A DNA stretch of 22,029 bases from positions 1-22,029 of the IMG/VR virus record IMGVR_UViG_3300020438_004935; one strand, given 5' to 3'. Shown one piece after another: positions 14,008 to 21,491 of the stretch (the stretch's first letter is position 1; each line of letters begins with the position of its first letter). Under the pieces are notes generated by a model. It was not told the origin of the DNA, searched no databases, and saw only the letters and a list, made by a program, of their open reading frames with translations. Both the position numbers and the translations under genes were made by a program. The stretch comes from a virus.

Positions 14008-14875
14008 ATTACATATGGCAGGCATTATACCTGTTGCAAACATCAAGACCGATCACGAGAACCCGCTTCCTGAAATTTTAATTCCAGTAGACAATGGGTT
14101 TTCTGCAATTCAAAAATCAGTATATGAATGTGCTCTCGCAGGTTGCACTACAATTTGGATTGTTGCGAATGATGATATGTCACCTATCATTCGGCACATT
14201 ATTGGAGATTGGATTTACGATCCAGTTTATTTTAACAGAATGTCAAAGTTCCCGAGTCAAGAAAGAAAAGAGATACCTATTTATTATGTCCCTGTTCATC
14301 CTAAAGATAGAGATCGTAGAGATTCTTACGGATGGTCGGTGTTATGCGGCCAAATAACCGCTTGGCACACGGCTAACAAAATATCTAATTGGCTAACCCC
14401 CGATAAGTATTATGTATCATTTCCGCTTGGTTTGTTCGATTTTTCGGTCGTTAGGGAAAATAGGAAACTAATTCGAGACAAGAAAGACAACTTTTTCTTT
14501 ACATTTAATAACAAAAGCGTCAAAAATGATTTACCACTTTCATTTACGATGTTTGGAGAGGATTTTAAAAAATGCAGAAGACACATCAACCAAGAAACCA
14601 CAAGGGAGTTTTTACCCCCTTTACACAACCAGCCTTTTCCTTCGGAAAAGTTGCCTTTGAAGGAGAGGTGGACAGCTCGCCACTTCCCTTTGAGCGTTGT
14701 TTTCCATTCGGTGACGATGAATCAAAAAACGACGAAGATTGATGTTCCTTGGTTTTACGACGCCCACCAGTGGTCTGGGTATTTAGAATACATAACCTCC
14801 AACAACAATTTGGAGAGACCATATCGTGAACTTATAAGACCGCACAAGCACGAAAAATTTCCTTATGAAGAATAA
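13991..14875 (+). CDS. Nucleotidyltransferase-like (GT-A fold) protein
   Basis: 294 residues (or 286 from ATG 14015; neither has a good SD). The N-terminus is laid out like sugar-phosphate nucleotidyltransferases. MAGIIPVAN leads, then LPEILIPVDNGFSAIQKSV (place of the K-x-L-x-P-V segment) and ALAGCTTIWIVANDD (place of AGxxxIxIV). SYGWSVLCGQITAW lies at the place of the Gly-rich sugar-site segment, and YVSFPLGLFDF at that of the GDxLxD metal strand. The usual GxGxRL loop and the metal Asp are altered, so activity is uncertain. The C-terminal third is Pro/His/Arg-rich. It could serve glycan or nucleotide modification. Coupled to the Rossmann-like gene upstream. The family call is inference from fold order. 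Confidence 0.55.
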   Translation: MDPSYRLHMAGIIPVANIKTDHENPLPEILIPVDNGFSAIQKSVYECALAGCTTIWIVANDDMSPIIRHIIGDWIYDPVYFNRMSKFPSQERKEIPIYYVPVHPKDRDRRDSYGWSVLCGQITAWHTANKISNWLTPDKYYVSFPLGLFDFSVVRENRKLIRDKKDNFFFTFNNKSVKNDLPLSFTMFGEDFKKCRRHINQETTREFLPPLHNQPFPSEKLPLKERWTARHFPLSVVFHSVTMNQKTTKIDVPWFYDAHQWSGYLEYITSNNNLERPYRELIRPHKHEKFPYEE

Positions 14876-14887
14876 TACATTTTCTTG

Positions 14888-14916
14888 TTGCGTGTATCTG
14901 CGCGCTGTGTTATGCT
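14888..14916 (+). promoter_or_regulatory. Sigma70-like extended -10 promoter for the DnaE gene
   Basis: TTGCGT (14888-14893), 17 bases, TATGCT (14911-14916), with TGT directly before the -10 (TGn extended box). The AAATACAC that follows (14917-14924) also follows the promoter at 20737, at 20768-20775. Confidence 0.55.
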
Positions 14917-14946
14917 AAATACACATTAAAGATTCTTGGAGGGTTT

Positions 14947-17900
14947 ATGAGTCGAAAAAGTTCAAAGATTAAGTTTGTGGGTCTACACGCACACAGTGTG
15001 GCGGGATCCATCTTCGATGCCATTGGGTATCCGCAGGCGCATATGGATTTTGCGTACGATAATGGTTGCGATGCGTTAGCATTGACAGACCACGGTAATA
15101 TGAATGGTCTTGCGTATCAGGTGCTGCATGCTAAAAAGATGCAAGAGGCGGGTAAAGAATTCAAGCCCATCTTTGGTTGTGAAGCGTATTTCACGCCATC
15201 TATCGAAGAGTGGCACGAAGCCTATAATCAAGCGATGGAAGATAAGAAGAAAGCCCGTGCCATCAAGAAGGACGCTCAATCTGGCGCTACTGTTGAAGAT
15301 GAAGGCGACAGCAAGAAGATTCAAGGAATTCTAAAGCGCCGGCGACATCTCGTATTACTTGTTCAGAACCAAACAGGCTTGAACAATCTATTTAAGTTGG
15401 TATCTGAGTCATACCAGCCGGAGAACTTCTATCGCTACCCACGTATCGACTATGCACTACTCAAGAAGTACAATGAAGGTATCATCGCTTCTTCTGCTTG
15501 TCTTGGTGGGGTGTATGCCGGAAACTATTGGGAGAACCGAGAGGAAGGCGATGAAGCCGTCTTGGAAGCTATGCGTGAGTCAACAAGACATATGGTTGAT
15601 ATTTTCGGTGATCGCTGGTATGCCGAGATTCAATGGAATAATATCAAAGAGCAACACGAACTTAACAAGTATGTAATTCAAGTCGCCGCAGAGTTTGGCG
15701 TTAAATTAGTAACCACTGCCGATAGCCACTACCCCAACCCTGATGCCTGGAAAGACCGTGAACTTTATAAGCGTCTTGGCTGGCTTGGGAAAGGTACTCC
15801 ATCGTGGGCTGAAGATGAGTCCCAACTACCCGCTGGCGTCGAAGAGATTGGTTATGAGTTATACCCAAAGAACGGTGACCAGATGTGGGAGAGTTACAAA
15901 CAATACTCGGAAGAGCAAGGATTTGACTATGACGACGACTTAGTTTTACAGAGTATCGAAGAATCGCACCGTATTGCCTTTGACCGCATTGAAGAGTTTT
16001 TGCCTGATAATACCGTTCGTTTGCCTGAATTCGTCGTTCCAGCAGGGTTTACGGCCACACAAGCACTGGTAAACTACGCACTTGAGGGGTTGAAAGACAA
16101 GGGACTACACACCAACAAGGAATATACTGATCGTCTCCGTAGCGAACTCAATGTTATTGATGACCGGGGATTCTCCAAATATTTCCTCACAATGAAGTCT
16201 ATTGTAGATGTGGCTACAGACATGATGCTCACTGGCCCGGGCCGCGGCTCTGCTGCTGGCTCTTTGGTAGCGTATGCTCTCAATATCACAACAGTTGATC
16301 CCATCAAGCATGGACTATTGTTCTCTCGCTTTCTTCGTTCTGATGCAAAGGACTACCCCGATATCGATTATGATGTGTCCGATAGTATGACCTTGAAGGA
16401 AAAGCTGGTAGAGATGTGGGGCGCAGACTGTGTTGCTCCTATCTCCAACTGGAATACCCTACAGTTGAAGTCTTTGATTAAAGATATCTCGAAGTTGTAT
16501 AACATCGAGTTCACTGAGGTCAACACTGTTACATCTATTATGATCCGAGAAGCAACGCCTGCTGCAAAACAAAAACACGGTATTAAGGCTGGTGTCTACA
16601 GTCCCACTTGGGAAGAAGTCATCGAGTTCTCACCAACGCTGCGCGCATACCTTGATAAGTATCCAGCAGTCAAGACTCACGTTGAAGGTCTGGTTGGTCA
16701 AGTTCGCTCGTGTTCTCGGCACGCCGGCGGTGTGGTTATCGCAGAGGATCTAGACAAGAGTATGCCACTGATCAATTCCGGTGGTGTTCGGCAGGCTCCG
16801 TGGGCTGAAGGGCAGAACGTTCGACATCTTGAACCGATGGGTTTCATTAAGTTCGATTTGCTTGGTTTGTCTACTCTCAAGATGATGGAGGGGGCTATCT
16901 ACCATATCCTCAAGCGCCATCACGGAGTTGAAGAACCAACCTTTGCGCAAATCCGTGAATACTATGAAAAGAACCTACATCCTGATGTGATTGACTTAAA
17001 TGACCAGAAGGTATACGAAAATGTCTTTCATTCTGGAAAGTGGGCTGGTATCTTTCAGTTTACGGAGCACGGAGCACAACAGTTCTGCACCCGAGTAAAG
17101 CCAAACAATATTATTGATGTATCTGCTATCACTTCTATCTATCGACCCGGCCCACTTGCTGCAAATGTTCACGATGAGTATGTGGAGGCTAAAGAAAGCC
17201 CACACTACATTAAGTATCTGAATGAAGATGCTCGCGAGATTACAGAGGAAACATTTGGATTCCTGATTTTCCAAGAGCAGATTGCTTTGTTGGCTCACAA
17301 GCTTGGTGGTCTTACCCTCGATGAGGGTAATATGCTCCGTAAGGTCCTGACAAAGAAAGGTACCGGCAAGGGATCAGTCAAAGGTAAGCTGCACAACAAG
17401 TTTATTCAAGGATGTACATCTAAGAAGATTCCACGTGATGAGGCGCAAACCCTTTGGGATAAGTTCGAATACTTCTCCGGCTACGGTTTCAACAAGTCCC
17501 ACGCAGTATCATACTCGATTATTTCGTATCAGTGTGCTTGGCTGTGGAACTACTACCCAGCAGAATGGATGGCAGCGTTCCTAGACAAAGAGCCTGAGTC
17601 CCGAAAGGAGAAGGCTATCAACATCGCCAAGAAGTTTGGCTTTGAAATCGAGCCGCTTGATATTAATAAGTCGGGCACTGTGTGGGAGATTAGTGAGGAT
17701 GGTAAAACATTAATCCAACCATTGACATCTATCAAAGGTCTTGGTATGGCGGCTATTGAGCAGATTCTGGATAATCGACCATTCATGAATGCAGAGGATC
17801 TCTTATTTAGAGAAGATATCTCATATTCTAAATTGAACAAGAAAGCTCTTGATGCTCTCTGCCGCGGCGGTGCCTTGGACAAGATTGTTGATGATCGTTT

Positions 17901-18378
17901 TACTGGTCGTAAGCACTTCTGGTCTGCCTGTGTCGTGGAGCGTCCCAAGAATCTCAAGAAGTTTAGTGAAAATATTGATCTATTCGCACCAGAAGGTGAT
18001 TTTTCCGAAGAAGAGGTTATTCAGTTCAAGACTGACCTGATCGGTGTGTTCCCAATCAACCTAGTGATTACACCAGAAACCATTGAAAAGCTTAAGGAAA
18101 AGTACATCCCGCCCATTTCAGAATTCGATCAAGAACTGCAGATCTGCTGGTTCATACCTCGAAAGATCGTAGAGAAGAAAACAAAAAATGGAAAACTTTA
18201 TTGGATTGTAGAGGCGATTGACTCCAACAACGAACTAACTAGAATTAGATGCTGGGGAGTACGACCTGATAAGGATTTGATCCACATCAATCGGCCTTAT
18301 ATGAGCAGATTGGATTACAATGAACAGTGGGGATTTTCTACACGCTCTATCCGGCACAATTTTAGATTACTAGGATAA
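14947..18378 (+). CDS. dnaE: DNA polymerase III alpha subunit (family C, DnaE type)
   Basis: 1143 residues. The PHP domain comes first, with metal residues His14 and His16 (GLHAHS), Asp48-His49 (LTDHG), Glu79 (FGCEAYF) and Asp259/His261 (TADSHY). These are largely intact, so a PHP proofreading exonuclease is possible. A charged insertion of ~50 residues (about 83-132) splits this domain. The palm has GPGRGSAAG (from 430), the catalytic YPDIDYD with Asp472/Asp474, and FDLLGL with Asp637. The fingers and helix-hairpin-helix region follow. NIDLF (1009-1013) matches the internal clamp-binding motif (E. coli QADMF), and an OB-like domain ends the protein. It should be the main fork polymerase, probably using the host sliding clamp since no clamp gene is seen. 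GGAGGG (14938-14943) precedes the ATG. Length is close to E. coli DnaE (1160). Confidence 0.93.
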   Translation: MSRKSSKIKFVGLHAHSVAGSIFDAIGYPQAHMDFAYDNGCDALALTDHGNMNGLAYQVLHAKKMQEAGKEFKPIFGCEAYFTPSIEEWHEAYNQAMEDKKKARAIKKDAQSGATVEDEGDSKKIQGILKRRRHLVLLVQNQTGLNNLFKLVSESYQPENFYRYPRIDYALLKKYNEGIIASSACLGGVYAGNYWENREEGDEAVLEAMRESTRHMVDIFGDRWYAEIQWNNIKEQHELNKYVIQVAAEFGVKLVTTADSHYPNPDAWKDRELYKRLGWLGKGTPSWAEDESQLPAGVEEIGYELYPKNGDQMWESYKQYSEEQGFDYDDDLVLQSIEESHRIAFDRIEEFLPDNTVRLPEFVVPAGFTATQALVNYALEGLKDKGLHTNKEYTDRLRSELNVIDDRGFSKYFLTMKSIVDVATDMMLTGPGRGSAAGSLVAYALNITTVDPIKHGLLFSRFLRSDAKDYPDIDYDVSDSMTLKEKLVEMWGADCVAPISNWNTLQLKSLIKDISKLYNIEFTEVNTVTSIMIREATPAAKQKHGIKAGVYSPTWEEVIEFSPTLRAYLDKYPAVKTHVEGLVGQVRSCSRHAGGVVIAEDLDKSMPLINSGGVRQAPWAEGQNVRHLEPMGFIKFDLLGLSTLKMMEGAIYHILKRHHGVEEPTFAQIREYYEKNLHPDVIDLNDQKVYENVFHSGKWAGIFQFTEHGAQQFCTRVKPNNIIDVSAITSIYRPGPLAANVHDEYVEAKESPHYIKYLNEDAREITEETFGFLIFQEQIALLAHKLGGLTLDEGNMLRKVLTKKGTGKGSVKGKLHNKFIQGCTSKKIPRDEAQTLWDKFEYFSGYGFNKSHAVSYSIISYQCAWLWNYYPAEWMAAFLDKEPESRKEKAINIAKKFGFEIEPLDINKSGTVWEISEDGKTLIQPLTSIKGLGMAAIEQILDNRPFMNAEDLLFREDISYSKLNKKALDALCRGGALDKIVDDRFTGRKHFWSACVVERPKNLKKFSENIDLFAPEGDFSEEEVIQFKTDLIGVFPINLVITPETIEKLKEKYIPPISEFDQELQICWFIPRKIVEKKTKNGKLYWIVEAIDSNNELTRIRCWGVRPDKDLIHINRPYMSRLDYNEQWGFSTRSIRHNFRLLG

Positions 18379-18385
18379 ACGAAAT

Positions 18386-18988
18386 ATGAACATCATCAGA
18401 CACTACAGCCGCCTCTTAAAAGAGGTGGAGCTGGTAAATGAACCAATCATTGCCCGGGTGAATAAATTTGACGAACCAACAGCTAAAGCGTTTGCCAGTG
18501 CCATCGCAAAAGCACAGAATACAGGCCAAACTATTATACCAGTCATTATTGATAGTTACGGAGGTCAGGTTTATAGTTTAATGTCTATGATCTCTAACAT
18601 CAAGCACTCAAAAGTACCAGTTGCTACAATAATACAAGGTAAAGCTATGTCTTGTGGCGCTATTCTTTTTAGCTTCGGCGCGGAAGGTCATCGATATATG
18701 GACCCGGATTCGACTTTGATGATTCACGATGTTAGTTCGATGGGCTGGGGGAAGGTTGAAGAAATTAAAGCCTCCGCGGAAGAGACAGATCGGTTAAACC
18801 AGAAGATTTATACAATGATGGCGGAGAACTGTGGCCATCATTCAGATTACTTCTTGGATATCGTGCATGATAAAGGTCATTCAGACTGGTTTCTCGAATA
18901 TGACGAATGTCTTAAGCACAACTTAGCGAACCATGCCTATGTGCCCGATTTCAATATATCGGTTCAGGTCAGTTTTAACTTCCAGTAA
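18386..18988 (+). CDS. ClpP-like serine protease
   Basis: 200 residues with the ClpP layout. IIDSYGGQVYS (54-64) is the oxyanion strand. Nucleophile Ser89 is in GKAMSCG, His114 in STLMIHDVS, and Asp167 in SDWFLEYDECL corresponds to the DRDRF aspartate. The catalytic triad is therefore complete. The N-terminal loops that contact ClpX are unlike bacterial ClpP (NIIRHYSRLLKEVELV), so partner ATPase use is uncertain; no Clp ATPase is encoded here. It starts 7 bases after the DnaE stop, with AGGA (18372-18375) inside the end of that gene. Roles could be virion protein processing (as prohead proteases of ClpP fold) or degradation of host proteins; the location in a replication operon favours the second. 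Confidence 0.83.
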   Translation: MNIIRHYSRLLKEVELVNEPIIARVNKFDEPTAKAFASAIAKAQNTGQTIIPVIIDSYGGQVYSLMSMISNIKHSKVPVATIIQGKAMSCGAILFSFGAEGHRYMDPDSTLMIHDVSSMGWGKVEEIKASAEETDRLNQKIYTMMAENCGHHSDYFLDIVHDKGHSDWFLEYDECLKHNLANHAYVPDFNISVQVSFNFQ

Positions 18989-19024
18989 AACTTGGGTGCC
19001 TATTTATGGTACGAGGGTTAGTAA

Positions 19025-19744
19025 ATGGCGGCTATTGATATCATAAGATGGAAGAGGTTAATCAATGAGTTAATCTTTCTCAATGAAGAAGTGGAGTTGG
19101 TCGATACTATCATCTACGAGTATAACAAGCATTTTCAAGAATATTACGAAGATTTTTGTAGTAGAAACAATATAGATATAAATAAGTTAAATAACGACAA
19201 CCACGAAAAAATACAAGATCTATATTCGACTGAAGAGCTTGATGCTGAAGAACTTCTCAGTGCACAAATTGGCAACATAGAAGCTATTGATGAGAACACG
19301 AACGCTCTTAGTGCTTTTATTAATAGGCCCGATAAGCCCAAGAATACCAAGTATGAAATGAGTCAAGACGAAAAAGAAATGCACGAGACCTTTACTAAAC
19401 TTTTTCGTTCTCTTGCCTTAAAGTTACATCCAGATAAGTTAAGTTCTTCCTTGACAAGTGATGAGAGAGATGATATGATTAATATGTTCAATAAAGCTAA
19501 AGATGCGCTTGAAGATAGAAAATATTTTATCTTACTTAGGATGGCCTCGGAACTAAAAGTGAAGAGTCCTAAAAACTATAAACAACAAATACGTTGGATG
19601 AAGAAAGAAATAAAAGCAATGAAACCAATTGTTGATAAAAAGAAAACAACATACAATTATGCTTTTTCAGAATGTGAATCTGACGAACAAAAAGACAACT
19701 TAATTAGAAAATTTATTAAACATCTTTTCAATGTTAACATTTAG
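19025..19744 (+). CDS. J-domain (DnaJ-like) protein
   Basis: 239 residues. The J-domain lies in the middle, not at the N-terminus: helix II LFRSLALKL, the invariant HPDK loop (135-138), then helix III with FNKAKDAL. The N-terminal ~110 residues are acidic and coiled-coil-like (NEEVELVDTIIYEYNKHF), and the C-terminal ~70 are basic and helical. It should stimulate host DnaK (Hsp70), perhaps to remodel replication complexes as lambda P/DnaJ do, or to assist assembly. No Gly/Phe or zinc-finger regions are present. The ATG follows GAGGG (19013-19017). It is in line with the ClpP-like and GroES-like genes as a proteostasis set. Confidence 0.78.
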   Translation: MAAIDIIRWKRLINELIFLNEEVELVDTIIYEYNKHFQEYYEDFCSRNNIDINKLNNDNHEKIQDLYSTEELDAEELLSAQIGNIEAIDENTNALSAFINRPDKPKNTKYEMSQDEKEMHETFTKLFRSLALKLHPDKLSSSLTSDERDDMINMFNKAKDALEDRKYFILLRMASELKVKSPKNYKQQIRWMKKEIKAMKPIVDKKKTTYNYAFSECESDEQKDNLIRKFIKHLFNVNI

Positions 19745-19753
19745 GGAGGTAAC

Positions 19754-20740
19754 TTGATTACGGATATTGTTTTAGGAATCCAACACGGTGATGAGGGTAA
19801 GGGTAAGATAACCCACCAATTACTGAAAAAAGGAAACTACACACACTGCATACGATTCAACGGAGGGTGCAATGCAGGGCACACTATCTACCATAATGAT
19901 AAGAAGTTTGTGACTCACCACGTCCCAGCGTCGGTGTTTTTTGGAATTCCAGCCATTATTGGCCCGGGCTGTGTTATCAACATAGATAAATTTTTAAAAG
20001 AATTAAATTACCTGGCCGAAAACGGTATCGATGTAGAGAATAACGTAAAGATTGCAAGAAACGCTCACGTTATTACTCGCTCACATATACAGGAAGACTC
20101 GAAAGATGAAAAGATTGGTACTACGAAGTCTGGCAATGGCCCGGCCTATCGTGATAAGTATGCACGCACAGGCGTTAGAGCAGAGAACATAAGCCTGCTC
20201 TCTCCGTTTATCATAGATATGCATCAAGAACTTTATGAAAACGACGATGCGGTGGTACTGATGGAGGGCGCACAGGGATTTTGGCTTGATATCGATTGGG
20301 GAGACTATCCTTTTGTTACCAGTAGCAACTGTGGCGTTGGTGCCGTTATTAACAATGGTATTGATCCGCGTTCCATCCGTGACATTTGGGGTATAGCTAA
20401 AGTCTACGAAACATATGTTGGTAATAAAAAATTCCAACCTAATTCCCCAGTGTTTGAGAAGATTCAAAAAGCCGGCTCGGAGTTCGGCGCCACCACTGGT
20501 CGAGTGCGCCAATGCAATTGGCTGGACTTTGAGCAATTAAAAAAAGCAATCAGAATGAATGGAGTAAACAAGTTGGTTTTCAACAAAGTGGATATCCTGA
20601 GAGAAGTGCGTGAGTGGGGTATGAAAAATCCCGACGTACTGTTCGCTGATGGCGAAGATGGCTTCGTTAAATTTATCACCAACAACGTCCCAGAATGCGT
20701 AGATGAAATTTTCTTCTCTTCATCGCCAAAAACTATTTGA
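19754..20740 (+). CDS. Short adenylosuccinate synthetase (PurA/PurZ group)
   Basis: 328 residues, the length of archaeal PurA and phage PurZ rather than bacterial PurA (~430); the ~45 residues between the R143-type loop and EGAQG are missing as in the archaeal form. Motifs: GIQHGDEGKGK with Asp13 (catalytic base), NAGHT (40-44), IGTT (121-124), ARTGVR (137-142), EGAQG (171-175), the aspartate-binding loop GATTGRVR (245-252) and the guanine-specificity motif NKVD (277-280). Asp13 and NKxD are both PurA-like; in cyanophage S-2L PurZ these are Ser and Asn-like. It would join aspartate to IMP or dGMP using GTP, giving either adenine nucleotides or 2-aminoadenine (Z) precursors. TTG 19754 has GGGAGGT. 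DatZ and MazZ partners are not seen here, so Z-DNA is unproven. Confidence 0.88.
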   Translation: MITDIVLGIQHGDEGKGKITHQLLKKGNYTHCIRFNGGCNAGHTIYHNDKKFVTHHVPASVFFGIPAIIGPGCVINIDKFLKELNYLAENGIDVENNVKIARNAHVITRSHIQEDSKDEKIGTTKSGNGPAYRDKYARTGVRAENISLLSPFIIDMHQELYENDDAVVLMEGAQGFWLDIDWGDYPFVTSSNCGVGAVINNGIDPRSIRDIWGIAKVYETYVGNKKFQPNSPVFEKIQKAGSEFGATTGRVRQCNWLDFEQLKKAIRMNGVNKLVFNKVDILREVREWGMKNPDVLFADGEDGFVKFITNNVPECVDEIFFSSSPKTI

Positions 20741-20765
20741 CTTTCAAATCAAAACTGGTTATAAT
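20737..20765 (+). promoter_or_regulatory. Sigma70-like promoter for the dUTPase operon
   Basis: TTGACT (20737-20742), 17 bases, perfect TATAAT (20760-20765), starting at the stop codon of the PurA-like gene. The -10 has the same TGGT lead-in as the promoter at 6509. Confidence 0.75.
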
Positions 20766-20788
20766 TTAAATACACTAAGGAGGTTATA

Positions 20789-21040
20789 GTGTCAATCGAA
20801 GATAAGCGTAAACAATACGTTAAAGAATACATTCGCTCGCTCGTTGCCATTGAGGACGCGATGGAGCCATATAAGGAACAAAAAAGAGAACTGCGTATTG
20901 AATTTAAGGAGAATGGCTGGCTAAACACGGATGAGATTCGTGCTGCTGTCAAGGCCTATCGCCTATTCAAGGACAATGTTGATATTGATGAAGTTGTTGA
21001 AAACTTCAATCTATTTAGTGGGAATTCAAATGATCATTGA
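20789..21040 (+). CDS. Small coiled-coil protein resembling GapR (DUF2312)
   Basis: 83 residues from GTG 20789 with AAGGAGG at 20777-20783. A long helix (YIRSLVAIEDAMEPYKEQKREL) leads into a second one with ENGWLNTDEIRAAVKAYRLFK. This resembles the order in GapR-type proteins: a long helix with E-K pairs, then G-(F/W)-D, then K-x-I-R-x-x-x-K. GapR clamps overtwisted DNA ahead of forks and recruits topoisomerases. A DNA-binding role at replication would suit the neighbours, but the match is from pattern only; a plain coiled-coil protein is the alternative. Overlaps the dUTPase gene by 11 bases. Confidence 0.6.
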   Translation: MSIEDKRKQYVKEYIRSLVAIEDAMEPYKEQKRELRIEFKENGWLNTDEIRAAVKAYRLFKDNVDIDEVVENFNLFSGNSNDH

Positions 21041-21491
21041 ATATACACGGACGCGCCCCAACGCGCACGATCCACAGAGGGCTAACCCCTCCGATGCGGG
21101 CTTGGATGTGTTCTATTCGCCAGAACAAGACAGCCAAGCTATTGCAATCACTCCCGGCGAAAGCAGTGTTATCCCAACAGGACTCCGATTTGGTGTTCCT
21201 CACGGATACATGTTGGAGGTGAAAAACCGAAGCTCCGTTGCAGCCAAGCGCTCACTTATTGTGGGTGCCTGTGTGGTTGATTCGGGTTACGATGGTGAAG
21301 TTTTTGTAAACCTTCACAACATTGGTAAAGAAACACGGTATGTCCGTGGGGGTGACAAGATCGCCCAACTGGTAATGATTCCAGTTATAAATTTTCGGGC
21401 TATTCAGAGCACATCTGGTGATTTGTATCGTAGCCCAATCACAATTAGCGACAGAGGCGATGGAGCCTTGGGGAGTACAGATGAGTCCTGA
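21030..21491 (+). CDS. dut: dUTP diphosphatase (dUTPase)
   Basis: 153 residues of the trimeric dUTPase family. All five motifs are seen: I SDAGLDVFYS, II RSSVAAK, III VVDSGYDGEVFVNL, IV GGDKIAQLVM and V RGDGALGSTD. The C-terminal motif V normally closes over the active site. It hydrolyses dUTP to dUMP and pyrophosphate, keeping uracil out of DNA and providing dTMP precursor. ATG 21030 is chosen (SD GTGGGAA); a GTG- or ATG-type extension upstream to 20931 would overlap the GapR-like gene entirely. It overlaps the next gene by 11 bases. The Phe of the usual GFGS in motif V is Leu (GALGS). Confidence 0.92.
   Translation: MIIEYTRTRPNAHDPQRANPSDAGLDVFYSPEQDSQAIAITPGESSVIPTGLRFGVPHGYMLEVKNRSSVAAKRSLIVGACVVDSGYDGEVFVNLHNIGKETRYVRGGDKIAQLVMIPVINFRAIQSTSGDLYRSPITISDRGDGALGSTDES

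Noticed and set aside
9496-16250. Near-identical GC-rich palindromic strings (CCCGGGCCGCGG) at about 9497 and 16237 looked like a repeated site.
   Set aside because: Both encode the unrelated but similar protein motif PGRG, in the reductase (TPPGRGLW) and in DnaE (GPGRGSAAG); the shared codons explain the match.
17553-17957. Reverse-strand open frame of 134 residues.
   Set aside because: It lies antisense to conserved DnaE coding sequence and has no independent support.
20081-20536. Reverse-strand open frame of 151 residues.
   Set aside because: It is fully inside the PurA-like gene, has no SD or recognisable motifs, and all supported genes are on the + strand.
19754-20740. Calling the gene purZ and the genome Z-modified.
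   Set aside because: Asp13 and NKxD are PurA-like and no DatZ or MazZ gene is in the window, so the claim is left open.
20931-21029. Upstream extension of dUTPase by 33 residues.
   Set aside because: The extension overlaps the GapR-like gene and lies before dUTPase motif I with no family-like sequence; ATG 21030 gives the usual length.
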